Part shown: positions 41,713-51,960 of the stretch, in pieces
Layout of the letters: every line of letters starts with the position of its first letter
Position numbering within the stretch: the first letter of the stretch is position 1
Source of the DNA: Blepharisma stoltei
Lineage: Eukaryota > Ciliophora > Heterotrichea > Heterotrichida > Blepharismidae
Assembly: GCA_914767885.1 (NCBI GenBank)
Contig: CAJZBQ010000055.1
Span: 124,001-188,000, forward strand
Length of the DNA: 64,000 nt
Reading direction: 5' to 3'
Made by a program: the position numbers and the translations under genes
The notes under the pieces: generated by a model
Databases searched by the model: none
Seen by the model: only the letters and a program-made list of their open reading frames with translations
What the model was told of the DNA's origin: nothing

Positions 41713-43853
41713 CTATAGAAGTTTTTTTGCATCTTCAGAGTTCAATTCCAAGGCTTTTTCAGTTAGATTTGTAAGCCAGTCTAAATTATTTGCTTCTTGG
41801 GCTTTATGTATGTTAATAACGAGCCATGCGTTATTATCCGCGTTTGCTGGCGAAAACATTATGTTTGGGCTATTATAAATTTCATCACTGCTGTCTAAGC
41901 CTTCCTTTCATCCTTTGCCAAGCTTATTATACAGTTTTTCCATTTCTAAGTCGTCAATTCCTATCTGTCGCTTTCCAACTCCTTTCCCAATATAATTAAA
42001 ACCAGAATTAAACGGTGTTGTATTGTATCTGCCTAAAATCCATCTCAAAATATACAATTTAAGCAGAATTCTTCGTTTTACAGGACTCATTAATATTTGT
42101 TCTTTCCATCTTCGATTTATTACAGTGACTAATAAGCCATAGTTTTCTTCTAATCTTTTGCAAGGAAGAAGTGTCTGATTCACCACTTTTTGTTTCAGGA
42201 AATCCAGAATATCAAGCTGCTCTAAGACAGTATATTGTAATGGGTGATTTTCATTATAAAGTAAGTTGTAATGCTCTCTCAATATTTTTATCATCCCATT
42301 TATAGGTTCAGTTTTAACGAACTGGTAGTTTGATTTTGCTCGTAAAATTAAAATCATTTTTTGGGCATTTCTTAAGTCTGCTAAAAGAAATCTATACCCC
42401 AAAGCGAGATTTTTGACAGTTTTCAGGTGGACTGGCCATTGAAACCTGAATAAAATAAATAGTCCCATTAAGAAGGCAAGGAGAATTGCTGATGTTACGT
42501 TGACTGCGATCATTAGAGAAGTCATATTCGAGTCCACAAGTGCTTCTGCGTCATAATTTGCAGCTTTGAGGTATCCTAAGAACATATTTGCTGAAATAAT
42601 CCACAGACCCAGAAAATAAAGGAAGCTTGAACTCATACAACGGTAAACTGGGAAAATTGTTGTATACAAAGCAAAAATAGCACATATTAGTGTTAGGACC
42701 AGCATTTTTGTTCCTTGATAAGAGTTTAAGATCCCATGAACAATCACCAAAGACAGCACAAAAAGCTCATAAATCGGTCTATGGTAAACTCTCAATCGAT
42801 TTCTTCTATAAGAACTAAATAAATATTGTCTTTCAGTCAGCCAGGCATGGGAAATTTGCAAAACATATTCCATTTCTTTTTGTTTCACAAAATCTTCGTG
42901 GGCTTCCGGATCATCTGTAATTAAATGCTTTTGAATATAAAATGCCATATATATAGGCATCCCAAGCAAAAAAAGAACAGTTACACAAAAGCTTAAAATG
43001 CTCATGATAAGTTGGGAAACGGCACTAGTGTCCCAGCAGTTATCATATTGGCAAAAAGCAGCTGGTAAGAGCCCCAGAGCTATTGGGAGATAAAGAACAT
43101 GTGCCAATATAAGGTAATACCTTTCAAATCATATTCTCCAGAGCACTGGCAATGGAATGACAAATTTGAAAAGAAAATATAAGCCGATCAAGCTGCCTGA
43201 AACAATCAACCATAAATATGAATAAATTACCCTTGTAGTTGAATCTTCTATAATATCACTGTAAAACAATGTTCCGAAATCAGCTGCAAATATTACAGAG
43301 ATCAGGCTGTCATTTATCATGCCTTGCCAATGAAGAGGCCAGACCTCATAGTTTGCAGCGAAAGAGAATACAAAAAGTTGAGCAATTTCTAACCAAATCA
43401 TGAGCTTTTCACCCCAAAAGTTCGATATTACTAATCCGCCTCTCCCCCTCTGTGAGCGACAAAAAAATCTTGTTCGCTCACAGATTTTTATTTAAAAAAA
43501 AAATTTATATATATATATATAATTTTAAAAGAATTTGTTTTTTTTTCGAAAATTGGAAGGCAAATATTAATTTAATTTTGTAAAGCGCAATTTGTCTAAA
43601 ATTAAACAGAATTAGCTCGAAATTTCATGATACTAGTTATCACTTATATATCAAAATTTTTTCCCATAAAAAATTTTTGTTTGCTCGCGGAGGATGGGTT
43701 TTTGGGCAAAAATAAGGATTTTTTCTAATGGTTTTGTTCACTCACTGAGGGTGGGAGTAAAGATTTATACCAGGCTTTGGTTTCTCCAAGATCGAATAGT
43801 AGCTTGAAGACTTCGAGTGCCTCCTTATCTGAGGTTTCTGCTTGTTTTGACAT
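41713..43853 (-). CDS. Multi-pass membrane protein, about 604 aa
   Basis: Family not recognised. Start M-S-K-Q-A-E-T-S-D-K (43853); an upstream in-frame ATG (43940) adds a hydrophobic stretch but is less likely. After an IES (43435-43760), about eight hydrophobic segments follow (for example L-F-V-F-S-F-A-A-N, L-W-L-I-V-S-G-S-L-I-G-L-Y-F, I-L-S-F-C-V-T-V-L-F-L-L-G, L-L-A-F-L-M-G-L-F-I-L-F), then a soluble C-terminus of about 200 residues. Three Trp are TGA. The layout recalls ciliate multi-pass channel or adhesion-type proteins, but no signature motif is seen. Stop TAG 41713-41715. Confidence 0.7.
43435..43760. mobile_element. IES, CTCC/GGAG family, diverged, 326 bp
   Basis: TAA repeats (43432-43434, 43758-43760). 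Left end CTCTCCCCCTCTGTGAGCG, right end ...ACTGAGGGTGGGAG. Removal joins Y-K-S-L to V-I-S-N-F-W-G in frame. Confidence 0.85.
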
Positions 43854-44331
43854 TAAAAAATGGAAACAACTGAGAAATTTGGCAAGGAATTTTATCAAGT
43901 TGAAGGGAAAAAAATAAAAACAAAAATTTTTCAAAAGCAAGAAGCTTAAAATTAATTCAAGAAAATCATCAGATTAAGATAAAAATAGCTAAATAGGTTA
44001 CTTGAAACTGCTATGAAATTTTAGGTTTTAGACATCTCATTTCAAAAAAATATGAAAAACCTTCATTTTTTGAAAATTTGTATAAACAATAGAATTTTCA
44101 AGGACTATAAATTGAAGTATTGACTATAGATTTTGAATTTGTTTGAAAGAACTTTCATAATACCGAATAATTTTCCAATTCAAAACTATTTCATAAAGTA
44201 TAAGCAAAAAATATTTAGATAAAGAGAAGTCCAAAGCCAATATTTTCTCTCCTGCAATAATCTGGTTTTTAATGCATCAAATTTGTTTTTAAACACCAAT
44301 ATACATGGCAACAAAAATCTTTATTAATTAA
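43854..44331. other. Intergenic, AT-rich
   Basis: Divergent promoter region between a minus-strand and a plus-strand gene. No motif recognised. Confidence 0.5.
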
Positions 44332-46357
44332 ATGCCATTAATGAAGCGACAACAAATAAGCGATCAAGAAATTCATTCCAACAAACTTTTTCCAATAGTC
44401 TTATCTCCATTACAATCTCCTACAGGGAACTCAACATCTCGGAACTCTTGCTATTCCGTAACAGACTTTTCTAACTTTACTATACATACTCGAAGAAGCT
44501 CATTTATTCCTTTTATCCATGAAAGAGGTGACACAGGAAAACTATTATCATTAGATCCCGATCCTCCATGCTTAACATTATCTTCCCGTGCCAGCCCAGA
44601 ACCAGTTTTACTTTCCCACAAAAAAAAGCCTCAGAAGAAAGTTGCATTTTTAAGCTCTTCAGTCAAAACCTTAGCAAGAACAAAGCGGAAGCGCGTTAAT
44701 GTTCCTGAAGTAGGATATTATAATCCAAAGCCAGCATATGAAATCGGCAGCAAACACAAAATTTATTTACCAGATGTTCCAACCAAGAGAAATAACCTTG
44801 AATCTCGAAAAGGATTTTCTACTGATTATTTAGACATGGATGCAATACATGAGCACCTTCATGGACATCATGGAACTCTTAGTATGGACAAGCGATTACG
44901 ATTAGATTAGATATTTAAAGTGGCAGTGCCCACTCTCAATAAGGATCAACTCGACTCTTGGCCTCGCAGGCCATTCTGTCACTTTAAATGGCGCACCATA
45001 TGGGCAGACATTCCTTTATTTTGTTCATCGATTAGACCGTACTTCTCACCCTGCGTGCTGCCGTCTCTCTATAAGACCCAACTCTTATGCGTGCTCCACC
45101 TGAGAGGGTCACTCTCCTCAGGTGTGATGAGTGTAGAAACCTTACACCTCTTGAATGCACTGAGGAGCAGCTCCTCTAGGCTTATTTAACTAAAGTTGGA
45201 CAGCTGTTGCTGTGCATAAATTCTTTACTCTCCCCCCCCCCCCTCCGTGAGCGAACAAAACCATTAGAAAAATCGCCATTTTTTTGACCCAAAAAACCCA
45301 CCCTCCGTGAGTGAACAAAAATTTTTTAATAGAAAAAATTTTAATGGAAAAAAATTTTGATATATAAGTGATAATTAGTATAATGAAATCTAGAGCTAAT
45401 TCTGTTTAATTTTAAACAAATTGCGTTTTTAAAACATAAATTTTGCAAATTAAATTAATATTTGCTTCCCAATTTTTGCAAATTAGGATTTTTTTAAATT
45501 TCGAAAAAAATATTTTTTATAAAATTTATATATAAATTTTTTTTTAAAAAAAAAAAAATTAACCCCCCTCCGTGAGCGAACAAAATTTTTTTTGTTCGCT
45601 CACGGAGGGGGGGGGGAGTTAGGTAAAACCAAACCCATAAATAAAATATCTTGAAAACTAATCTCTCTAAAAAAATACCATTTTTGTTTATCCTTTTTAT
45701 GGACAAGCAACTTGCCAGGACTAAAACAAAAGAGGACTTTGACCTTGAAGAAAAACTGCTAACTCCCCCCCCCCCCTCCGTGAGCGAACAAAAAAAATTT
45801 TGTTCGCTCACGGAGGGGGGTTAATTTTTTTTTTTAAAAAAAAATTTATATATAAAATTTTATAAAAAATATTTTTTTCGAAATTTAAAAAAATCCTAAT
45901 TTGCAAAAATTGGGAAGCAAATATTAATTTAATTAATTTGCAAAATTTATGTTTTAAAACGCAATTTGTTTAAAATTAAACAGAATTAGCTCTAGATTTC
46001 ATTATACTAATTATCACTTATATATCAAAATTTTTTTCCATTAAAATTTTTTCTATTAAAAAAATTTTTGTTCACTCACGGAGGGTGGGTTTTTGGTCAA
46101 AAAATGGCGATTTTTCTAATGGTTTTGTTCGCTCACGGAGGGGGGGGGGGGGAGTAAGGAGCGCAAAATTAGAGCTTCCTGATCACTTAAAACAATTTAA
46201 AGGTCTTTATCATGTCGGCAAATTTTCTTCACAAAAAATCGATAATTTTCCGAAAAATTTTATGGACGTGGCGAAAGACTTAAATGAAAATATAGCGAAA
46301 AGGATGGAAGAGCTGAAAAATATCGGAAAACAAATGAAAGTTCGTGCTTATAGATAA
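44332..46357 (+). CDS. Hypothetical protein, about 271 aa, with nested inserts
   Basis: Not recognised. Start M-P-L-M-K-R-Q-Q (44332) or the second Met. The N-terminal 190 residues are Ser/Pro-rich and basic, with P-E-V-G-Y-Y-N-P-K-P-A-Y, reminiscent of tubulin-associated P-G-P-x-Y repeats (weak). At M-D-K the gene is interrupted by a family A retroposon-like insert that itself carries an IES; removing 815 bp gives M-D-K-Q-L-A-R-T-K. A further IES (45763-46157) splits K-L-L from R-S-A-K-L-E-L-P. The end is helical; stop TAA 46355-46357. All removals agree in frame. Confidence 0.6.
44896..45698 (-). mobile_element. Family A retroposon-like insert carrying a nested IES
   Basis: Flanked by ATGGACAAGCGA (44884-44895) and ATGGACAAGCAA (45699-45710). 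Plus-strand blocks match 61062-61495: the CCTGAGAGGGTCACTCTCCT region, GCTGTTGCTGTGCA, and AACCAAACCCATAAATAAAA. The match is broken at 45227 and resumes at 45622, exactly the span of a CTCC/GGAG element. So the IES entered after the retroposon did. Confidence 0.85.
45228..45621. mobile_element. CTCC/GGAG element nested in a retroposon-like insert, 394 bp
   Basis: TTA repeats (45225-45227 and 45619-45621). Same sequence as the 45763 copy in reverse orientation. Removal restores the retroposon sequence. Confidence 0.9.
45763..46157. mobile_element. IES, CTCC/GGAG family, 395 bp
   Basis: TAA repeats (45760-45762, 46155-46157). Near-identical to 24555-24944 and 29358-29740. Removal restores the host frame at K-L-L / R-S-A-K. 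Confidence 0.92.
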
Positions 46358-46371
46358 TTTTAAATTAATAA

Positions 46372-48109
46372 TTAAGGGATTGAGTTTTTTTGAGTTTGGA
46401 TTATAACTGTTTTTGATTCTAAATAATTCTGGAGCCCTTCTTCACCTAGTTCTCTGCCAATTCCAGACTCTTTATATCCACCAAAAGGAGTATTTTCAGT
46501 TGTAACTCCATAGCAGTTAACATAAACAGTTCCTGCTTTTAGCTCATTAGTGACTCTTAAAGCTTTATCAATATCACGTGTGAGAGCTCATCCAGCAAGC
46601 CCATAGCGGGTTTTATTGGCTCTTTCTAACACTTCTTCAATCGTTTTAAATTTCATAATACACATGACTGGGCCAAAAATTTCTTCTTTAGCAATTGAAA
46701 AATTTAATATTCAGCAAGAGATCTAATTATTAATTATTGTATATATCAAATTATTATTGGTATTAAAATTTTTTGCTCCTACGAAGTGGGTTAATTTCCA
46801 TAAATAAGGATATTTCTAACGGTTTTGTTCACTCACCAATTGAGAGAAGTTAGCAATTTGTCATATAATCAGTTACATCAACAAACACAGTTGGTTGTAT
46901 GAAATAGCCTGTCTTCCCAGCTCTCTTCCCTCCTGTTAAAATTGTTGCACCCTCTGTTTTTCCTTTTTCTATAAATGCTAGTACTTTATTAAATTGCACA
47001 TCATCAACCATAGGTCCATGTTCTGTTTTTTCTTTTAATGGGTCCCCAATAATTCTCCTTTCTGCATTTTTAACTGATTTCTCGACGAGCTCATCATAAA
47101 TTTTTTCTTGGACAAAGATTCGTGATGCAGCGTTACAACATTGGCCTTGATTAAAAAAAATCCATTGTGAGCAATTGCTACAGCATTATTTATATTGGCA
47201 TCATCAAATATAATTTGAGGACTTTTGCCACCAAGTTCAAGAGAAACCCGCTTTAAGCCGGAATTTCTGATATTTTTTATACTTTTTGTCTATAAATTGT
47301 GTATAATATAAAATAAATTATCAAAGATTGAATATCTATTATATCTGAAAATTCACTTAAAAAGGCCATATTATTTTATGGCCAATTTCTGTTGATCCAG
47401 TAAACACAATTTTATCAACATCTGGATGCAATACAAGAGACTCTCCAGTTTCTCCAAATCCTGTCAATATATTTACTACACCTGGAGGAAAGCCTGCTTC
47501 AACTATTAATTCTCCTATTAGCAATGCAGTGAGTGGCGTTTGTTCTGCAGGCTTTAATATAACTGTGCAGCCAGCTGCCAATGCATGAGATAGTTTTCAT
47601 GCTTGCATTAATATCGGGAAATTTCATGGTATTATTTGTGCAACAGCTCCTACCGGTTCTTTTCTCGTATAGCAGGCATAATTTCCATGAATTGGAATTG
47701 TATTGCCCTTTATATTGTTAGCAAGTCCAGCATAATATCTATATGTGTCAACAGATAAAGGGATATCAATATTCATCACATTATGGATAGGCTTGCCGTT
47801 ATCAATAGTTTCTACGTGGGCCAAATCCTTGGCGTGCTTTTCAATTAGGTCTGCTAGCTTAATTAGCAGCTTTCCTCTATCTCTACCACTCATAAATCTT
47901 CAAGGACCTCTATCAAATGCCGATCTCGCAGCTGAAACTGCATCGGCAACATCATTGTCTCCAGCAAGCTGCACATCAGCTATTCGTTCCTCGGTTGTTG
48001 GATTGAATGCTGGAAAAGTTGCGCGATTGGTTGAATTTACAAATTTGTTATTTATGAGTAAGCTGGTTTGAAGGTGGAATGCGAAATTTCTGTGAAGTTT
48101 TCGTAGCAT
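46372..48109 (-). CDS. Aldehyde dehydrogenase, mitochondrial type (copy 1), about 493 aa
   Basis: NAD-dependent aldehyde dehydrogenase. N-terminus [11 protein letters not shown] looks like a mitochondrial presequence. Motifs: [32 protein letters not shown], catalytic Cys in N-Q-G-Q-C-C, E-E-I-F-G-P-V and [11 protein letters not shown]. Inserts at 47278-47371 and about 46688-46849. Two single-base frame offsets remain: a run of eight T (minus strand) before N-Q-G-Q-C-C, where nine are expected, and one extra A just upstream of the second insert (after D-Y-M-T). They cancel each other. So either the gene is damaged or the read has errors. Stop TAA 46372-46374. Confidence 0.8.
46688..46849. mobile_element. 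Degraded CTCC/GGAG-type IES, about 162 bp
   Basis: Lies between direct repeats TTAGCAATT (46688 and 46850). The right part keeps the family signature CTAACGGTTTTGTTCACTCA and AGAGAAG; the left end is eroded. Boundaries are approximate because of the neighbouring frame offset. Confidence 0.55.
47278..47371. mobile_element. IES, 94 bp
   Basis: TA-bounded, AT-only insert. Removal gives [17 protein letters not shown], the expected ALDH order. The upper TA could be three bases lower. Confidence 0.7.
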
Positions 48110-48447
48110 ATTAAATGATTGGATTATATTTTGTATTAAAATGGTTTGGTCAGAAATAGAAATCTAATAGTGTCACATTAATAGCTAAGAATGCTTGAAT
48201 TTTTATTGCTTAAAAATATATTAAATTCTATTGATTTTAGCAGCATGCGCTATATATTGAAAAGAAATAGGCTAAGCTTTAAAGTTTATTTATTTTATAA
48301 TATTTAATCACTATCGAGGTTGAAAATGTGAATTTGATTGTAAAAGTATTGAAATTATGCTGAGCTGAACCTCTCTAAATAAATTCTAAAAATGAAGATA
48401 TTAATGTTTAAACGAATTGAATTATAAATCTTCATTAAGATTAATAA
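48110..48447. other. Intergenic between the two ALDH genes
   Basis: AT-rich spacer between tandem minus-strand genes. Nothing else recognised. Confidence 0.5.
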
Positions 48448-51191
48448 TTACGGGAGAGTATCATTTGAGGTCTTCACAATAACCGTCTTACTTTCCAAAT
48501 AATTTTCGAGCCCTTGTTCTCCTAGTTCTCTTCCGACTCCGGAATTCTTATATCCTCCGAAAGGTGTATTCTCACGGAAAACATCATAGCAGTTTACATA
48601 AACGGTGCCAGTTCTTAATGAATTAGTGATTTTAAGCGCTTTTTCAATATCTCTTGTATGCACGCCTGCTCCAAGCCCATATTGAGAATTGTTTGCTCTT
48701 TGGATGAATTCTTCATATATAAATTAAATGATGTGCAGAGCCAGCGCTCTTAAGACCTTAGCCAGATAAGCCTCACCTTGTGAATGTGAGGACATCATTT
48801 GGAAATGTTTGTCCAGCAAGGCTTTACGGATTTGGTGGTATGCAAAGTTGGGATTTGGTGACCCTTGTTCATTTTCAGATCAGGCAAATACTTTGTGGGA
48901 GATGGCTCGTCAGAGTTGGAAAGGGACGCCGAGGTGATCACTTGCCAATTGGGCAATTTTTTCCGTGATACCAGGCGTTGCGTCCTAGGTTTGACTTCCA
49001 TTTCGTTTGGCGTATAATATAGTAATCCAGATATATCTGGCTTTTGGGTAGTGATGCAAACCTTCCTCTTTGAGAATTAGCACAGCGAAAGGCCTTACTC
49101 ATGGTGGCAAGCAAGGGTGGAGCTTTATGCGTAGGTGAATAGTGGCCAGCAGGCCTCAGGGAGTTTTTTATATAATCTTAACTTAACTATGACTTCATCA
49201 ATAGTTTTGAATTTTAAGATGTTCATGACAGGTCCGAAAATTTCTTCTCTAGCAATAGTCATATTATCAGTGACATCAGCAAAAATAGTATTCTTTTATA
49301 TGCTCATTATCAGTATTCATAATTGTTACTCCGACTCCGTGAGCTGGCCAAGTTCTTGCTAACAAAATTTATCGTTTAAAATTATTATTTTTGAATTTCA
49401 AAAAATCTGCATGCCTAAATATTTGAGAGTAAAGCTATAATAATATATTTATAAAACTTGTATTTTAGAATGACGAACTGTTTAAATTTTAATAGTTTTT
49501 TAATAATCACTTATCGATTATAAATCAAAATATTTGCTTGCTCAATGTGGGTTGCTAATTTCACAAAAAAGTTCTGCTCACTCAAGAAGGGGGATTAGTA
49601 AAAAACCTTATATTTTGTTATAAAATGGAATAGGCTCAATGAAATATCCTTTTAGGTGAAGTGAAAAAAAATTTGCCTAATCTGCAAATCTTTTTACGTA
49701 GAAATTTATTGATATGGTGAAAATTCAACAGTAAAATAAAATTGTTTAAGAAAAAAATTCATGATCAAAAATCATGTTACAAATAAAAAAATTTAAAATA
49801 TAAGGCTAGAAATAAAATTTATATTTCAGTCTAAAAATTAAAATTTAAAATCATAATTAAATTCTGCAAAACACCTCAAAGAAGTTCTTTCCCCCTCACC
49901 CATCCTTTCTTTCCCCATCTGTTTCCTCCAAGTAATAATTTTGCACCTTCTTGCTTCCCTTTAGTAATATACCCAAGAATTTTTTTAAATTGAACATGAT
50001 CGATCTGAGGACCTTGAGTAGTCTTCGGATCTAGTGGATCTCCAAGAACTCTTGTTTTGGCACTCTCAACAATTTTTTCAAGGAATTTCTCGTATATTGA
50101 TTCTTGTACAAAAAGTCTTGACCCAGCAATGCAGCATTGCCCTTGATTTAAGAATAGTCCAATATGTGCTTGAGCAATAGCACAATCCATATCAGCATCA
50201 TCAAGTACAATATTAGGGCTTTTCCCTCCTAATTCTAAGGTAACTCTTTTTAGATTGCCAGTTGAAGCATTCCTCATAATTTCAAGGCCTACTTCTGTTG
50301 ACCCTGTAAAGGCAATTTTATCAATATCAGGGTGAACTACCATTGCTGCTCCAGCATCACCATAACCTGGCAAAATATTCACAACTCCTTCAGGGGTGGT
50401 GTATGATTGACTCCATTTTTTTATAATTTTTTTATAATTTATTTATTAGGAAAATTTAGTAATGTTTTTCCTCCAAAAAAAGTCTTACAATTAAAATTTT
50501 AGTCAAATTGCCACATATGTGTGTATTGATACTAAAGAATGCCGAGCGAAACAACATCTAACCCTTCAGGGAAACCTGCCTCGACAATTAACTCGCCAAC
50601 TTTCAGGGCAGATAAAGGAGTCAGTTCGGCTGGCTTAAGAATAACAGTACAGCCTGCTGCTAGGGCAGGGCCTAATTTCCAAGATTGCATAAGCAGTGGG
50701 AAGTTCCACGGGATAATTTGTCCAGCCACACCTTTTGGTTCTTTTCTAGTATAACAGAGGTAAGGACCTGTAATCGGAATATTCGATCCTCGAATATTGT
50801 TAGCAGCTCCTGCATAATATTCGTAACATTGAATAGCTAACGGGACGTCAATATTTTTAGAATCGCTGATTGGCTTTCCATTGTCAATTGTTTCCAATTT
50901 TGCCAAGTCGTCCTGATGCTTAGTCATTAAGTGGGCGAGATTATGGAGGAGAGCGCCTCTTTCCCTTCCACTCATTCTGCGCCATGGTCCGTTGTCAAAA
51001 GCGTTTCTTGCTGCTTTGACAGCCTTGTTGACGTCTTCTTCATTGGATCTCTGGACTTCAGCAATCACTTCTTCGGTTGCAGGGTTGATCGTTTGGAAAG
51101 TGCTATGCGAGCTAGACTTAACCCACTGATTGTTTATGAGAAGATGGGTTTGATACCTCGATGAAAACCTTCTTGCAAGATTGTTGAGCAT
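48448..51191 (-). CDS. Aldehyde dehydrogenase, mitochondrial type (copy 2), 495 aa
   Basis: Paralogue of the previous gene. Start [12 protein letters not shown] (51191), a good mitochondrial presequence; an upstream ATG at 51275 is less likely. Motifs: [37 protein letters not shown], catalytic [14 protein letters not shown] and [11 protein letters not shown]. Four inserts must go: 176 bp at 50.4-50.56 kb, 256 bp at 49653-49908, 342 bp at 49289-49630 and a 482-bp retroposon-like insert at 48.7-49.2 kb. Together they leave exactly 496 codons, the normal ALDH length. Tandem duplication with copy 1 is likely. Stop TAA 48448-48450. Confidence 0.88.
48717..49192 (+). mobile_element. Retroposon-like insert in ALDH copy 2
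   Basis: GC-richer block. Starts ATATAAATTAAATGATGTGC and ends in CTTAACTTAACTATGA, a short simple tail. The flanking repeat is only CTTCAT (48711-48716, 49193-49198). Removal of 482 bp restores [11 protein letters not shown] in frame. Confidence 0.75.
49289..49630. mobile_element. IES, 342 bp, with nested CTCC/GGAG element
   Basis: TA at 49289-49290 and 49631-49632. Removal joins F-I-E-P to T-I-F-A-D-V-T-D. A diverged CTCC/GGAG copy lies inside at 49329-49597 with its own TTA repeats (49326-49328, 49595-49597). Confidence 0.82.
49329..49597. mobile_element. Diverged CTCC/GGAG element nested in an IES
   Basis: Left end CTCCGACTCCGTGAGC, right end GCTCACTCAAGAAGGGGGA, flanked by TTA. Reduced to 269 bp and weakly conserved, so old. 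Confidence 0.65.
49653..49908. mobile_element. IES without TA flanks, 256 bp
   Basis: The host frame is restored only by a cut between direct repeats ATCCTTT (49646-49652 and 49902-49908): G-K-K-G to Y-F-I-E-P. Loosely inverted ends (minus strand): GGGTGAGGGGGAAAG against AGGTGAAGTGAAAAA. Confidence 0.65.
50396..50571. mobile_element. IES without TA flanks, 176 bp
   Basis: Direct repeat CCTTCAGGG (50387-50395 and 50563-50571). Removal gives [12 protein letters not shown] in frame. No TA pair gives an open frame. Confidence 0.65.
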
Positions 51192-51960
51192 TTTATAGCA
51201 ATGGTTATGGTCGATCAAAATATCGACAAAGAAATGGAGCTTTACATGTGGATAGCGAGGAAAAAATTTAATCAAAAAAAGTGATTGAAATTATGCAAAT
51301 CAAACGTTTTACTTGATAATTTTGTTTAAAAAAATTTAACATTAACAATGGCAGCTGATATTGGAGAAAGCTTCATTTTTTAAAGGAAATTAAAAAAAAT
51401 GATGATGAGTTACAAATTCTCTAACAATTAAAAAATTAAAAAATATTTAAACAATACAAATCTAAAGTATAGATAAAACAATCTGCATGCAATAGAGCAT
51501 ATCAATAAATTTATAAATATATACATACAATTTACTTTAATTTCAATTAAAAGTTGCAGCTAAATACTTCAGCACTTTCTAAAATATGCTTTGTGATTTG
51601 CTAAGACTTTTTCCAGCTTTTCCATTCATATAATATATAATGATTTTGTAACTAGCTATCACTTTTCAGGTCTTTCTTGGTCAAAACAATATATCTCAAA
51701 TAATATATAGCTATAAAAATTTATGGAGAATTAGCTTAACAATTTTATGGACAAGCTAACTTCCCAATTTTACTTTAAAAATACTTTATGTACGACAAAA
51801 GAGATAGAGTTTACAATATCTTAGATTTTTTATTTTTAAAATATTTATTATTAGATATTTTACGGCTGCGGGCACAGCATTCCCCTTGCTTTTAATCCTA
51901 AAATTCCAAACAAAACAAAAAATTTTCCTATAATTATTCCATCAGCAATAATTTAACTAA
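51192..51960. other. Intergenic, 0.77 kb
   Basis: AT-rich. From about 51705 on it is copied again at about 54632 as part of the tandem duplication (shared GCTAACTTCCCAATTTTAC block). Confidence 0.6.
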
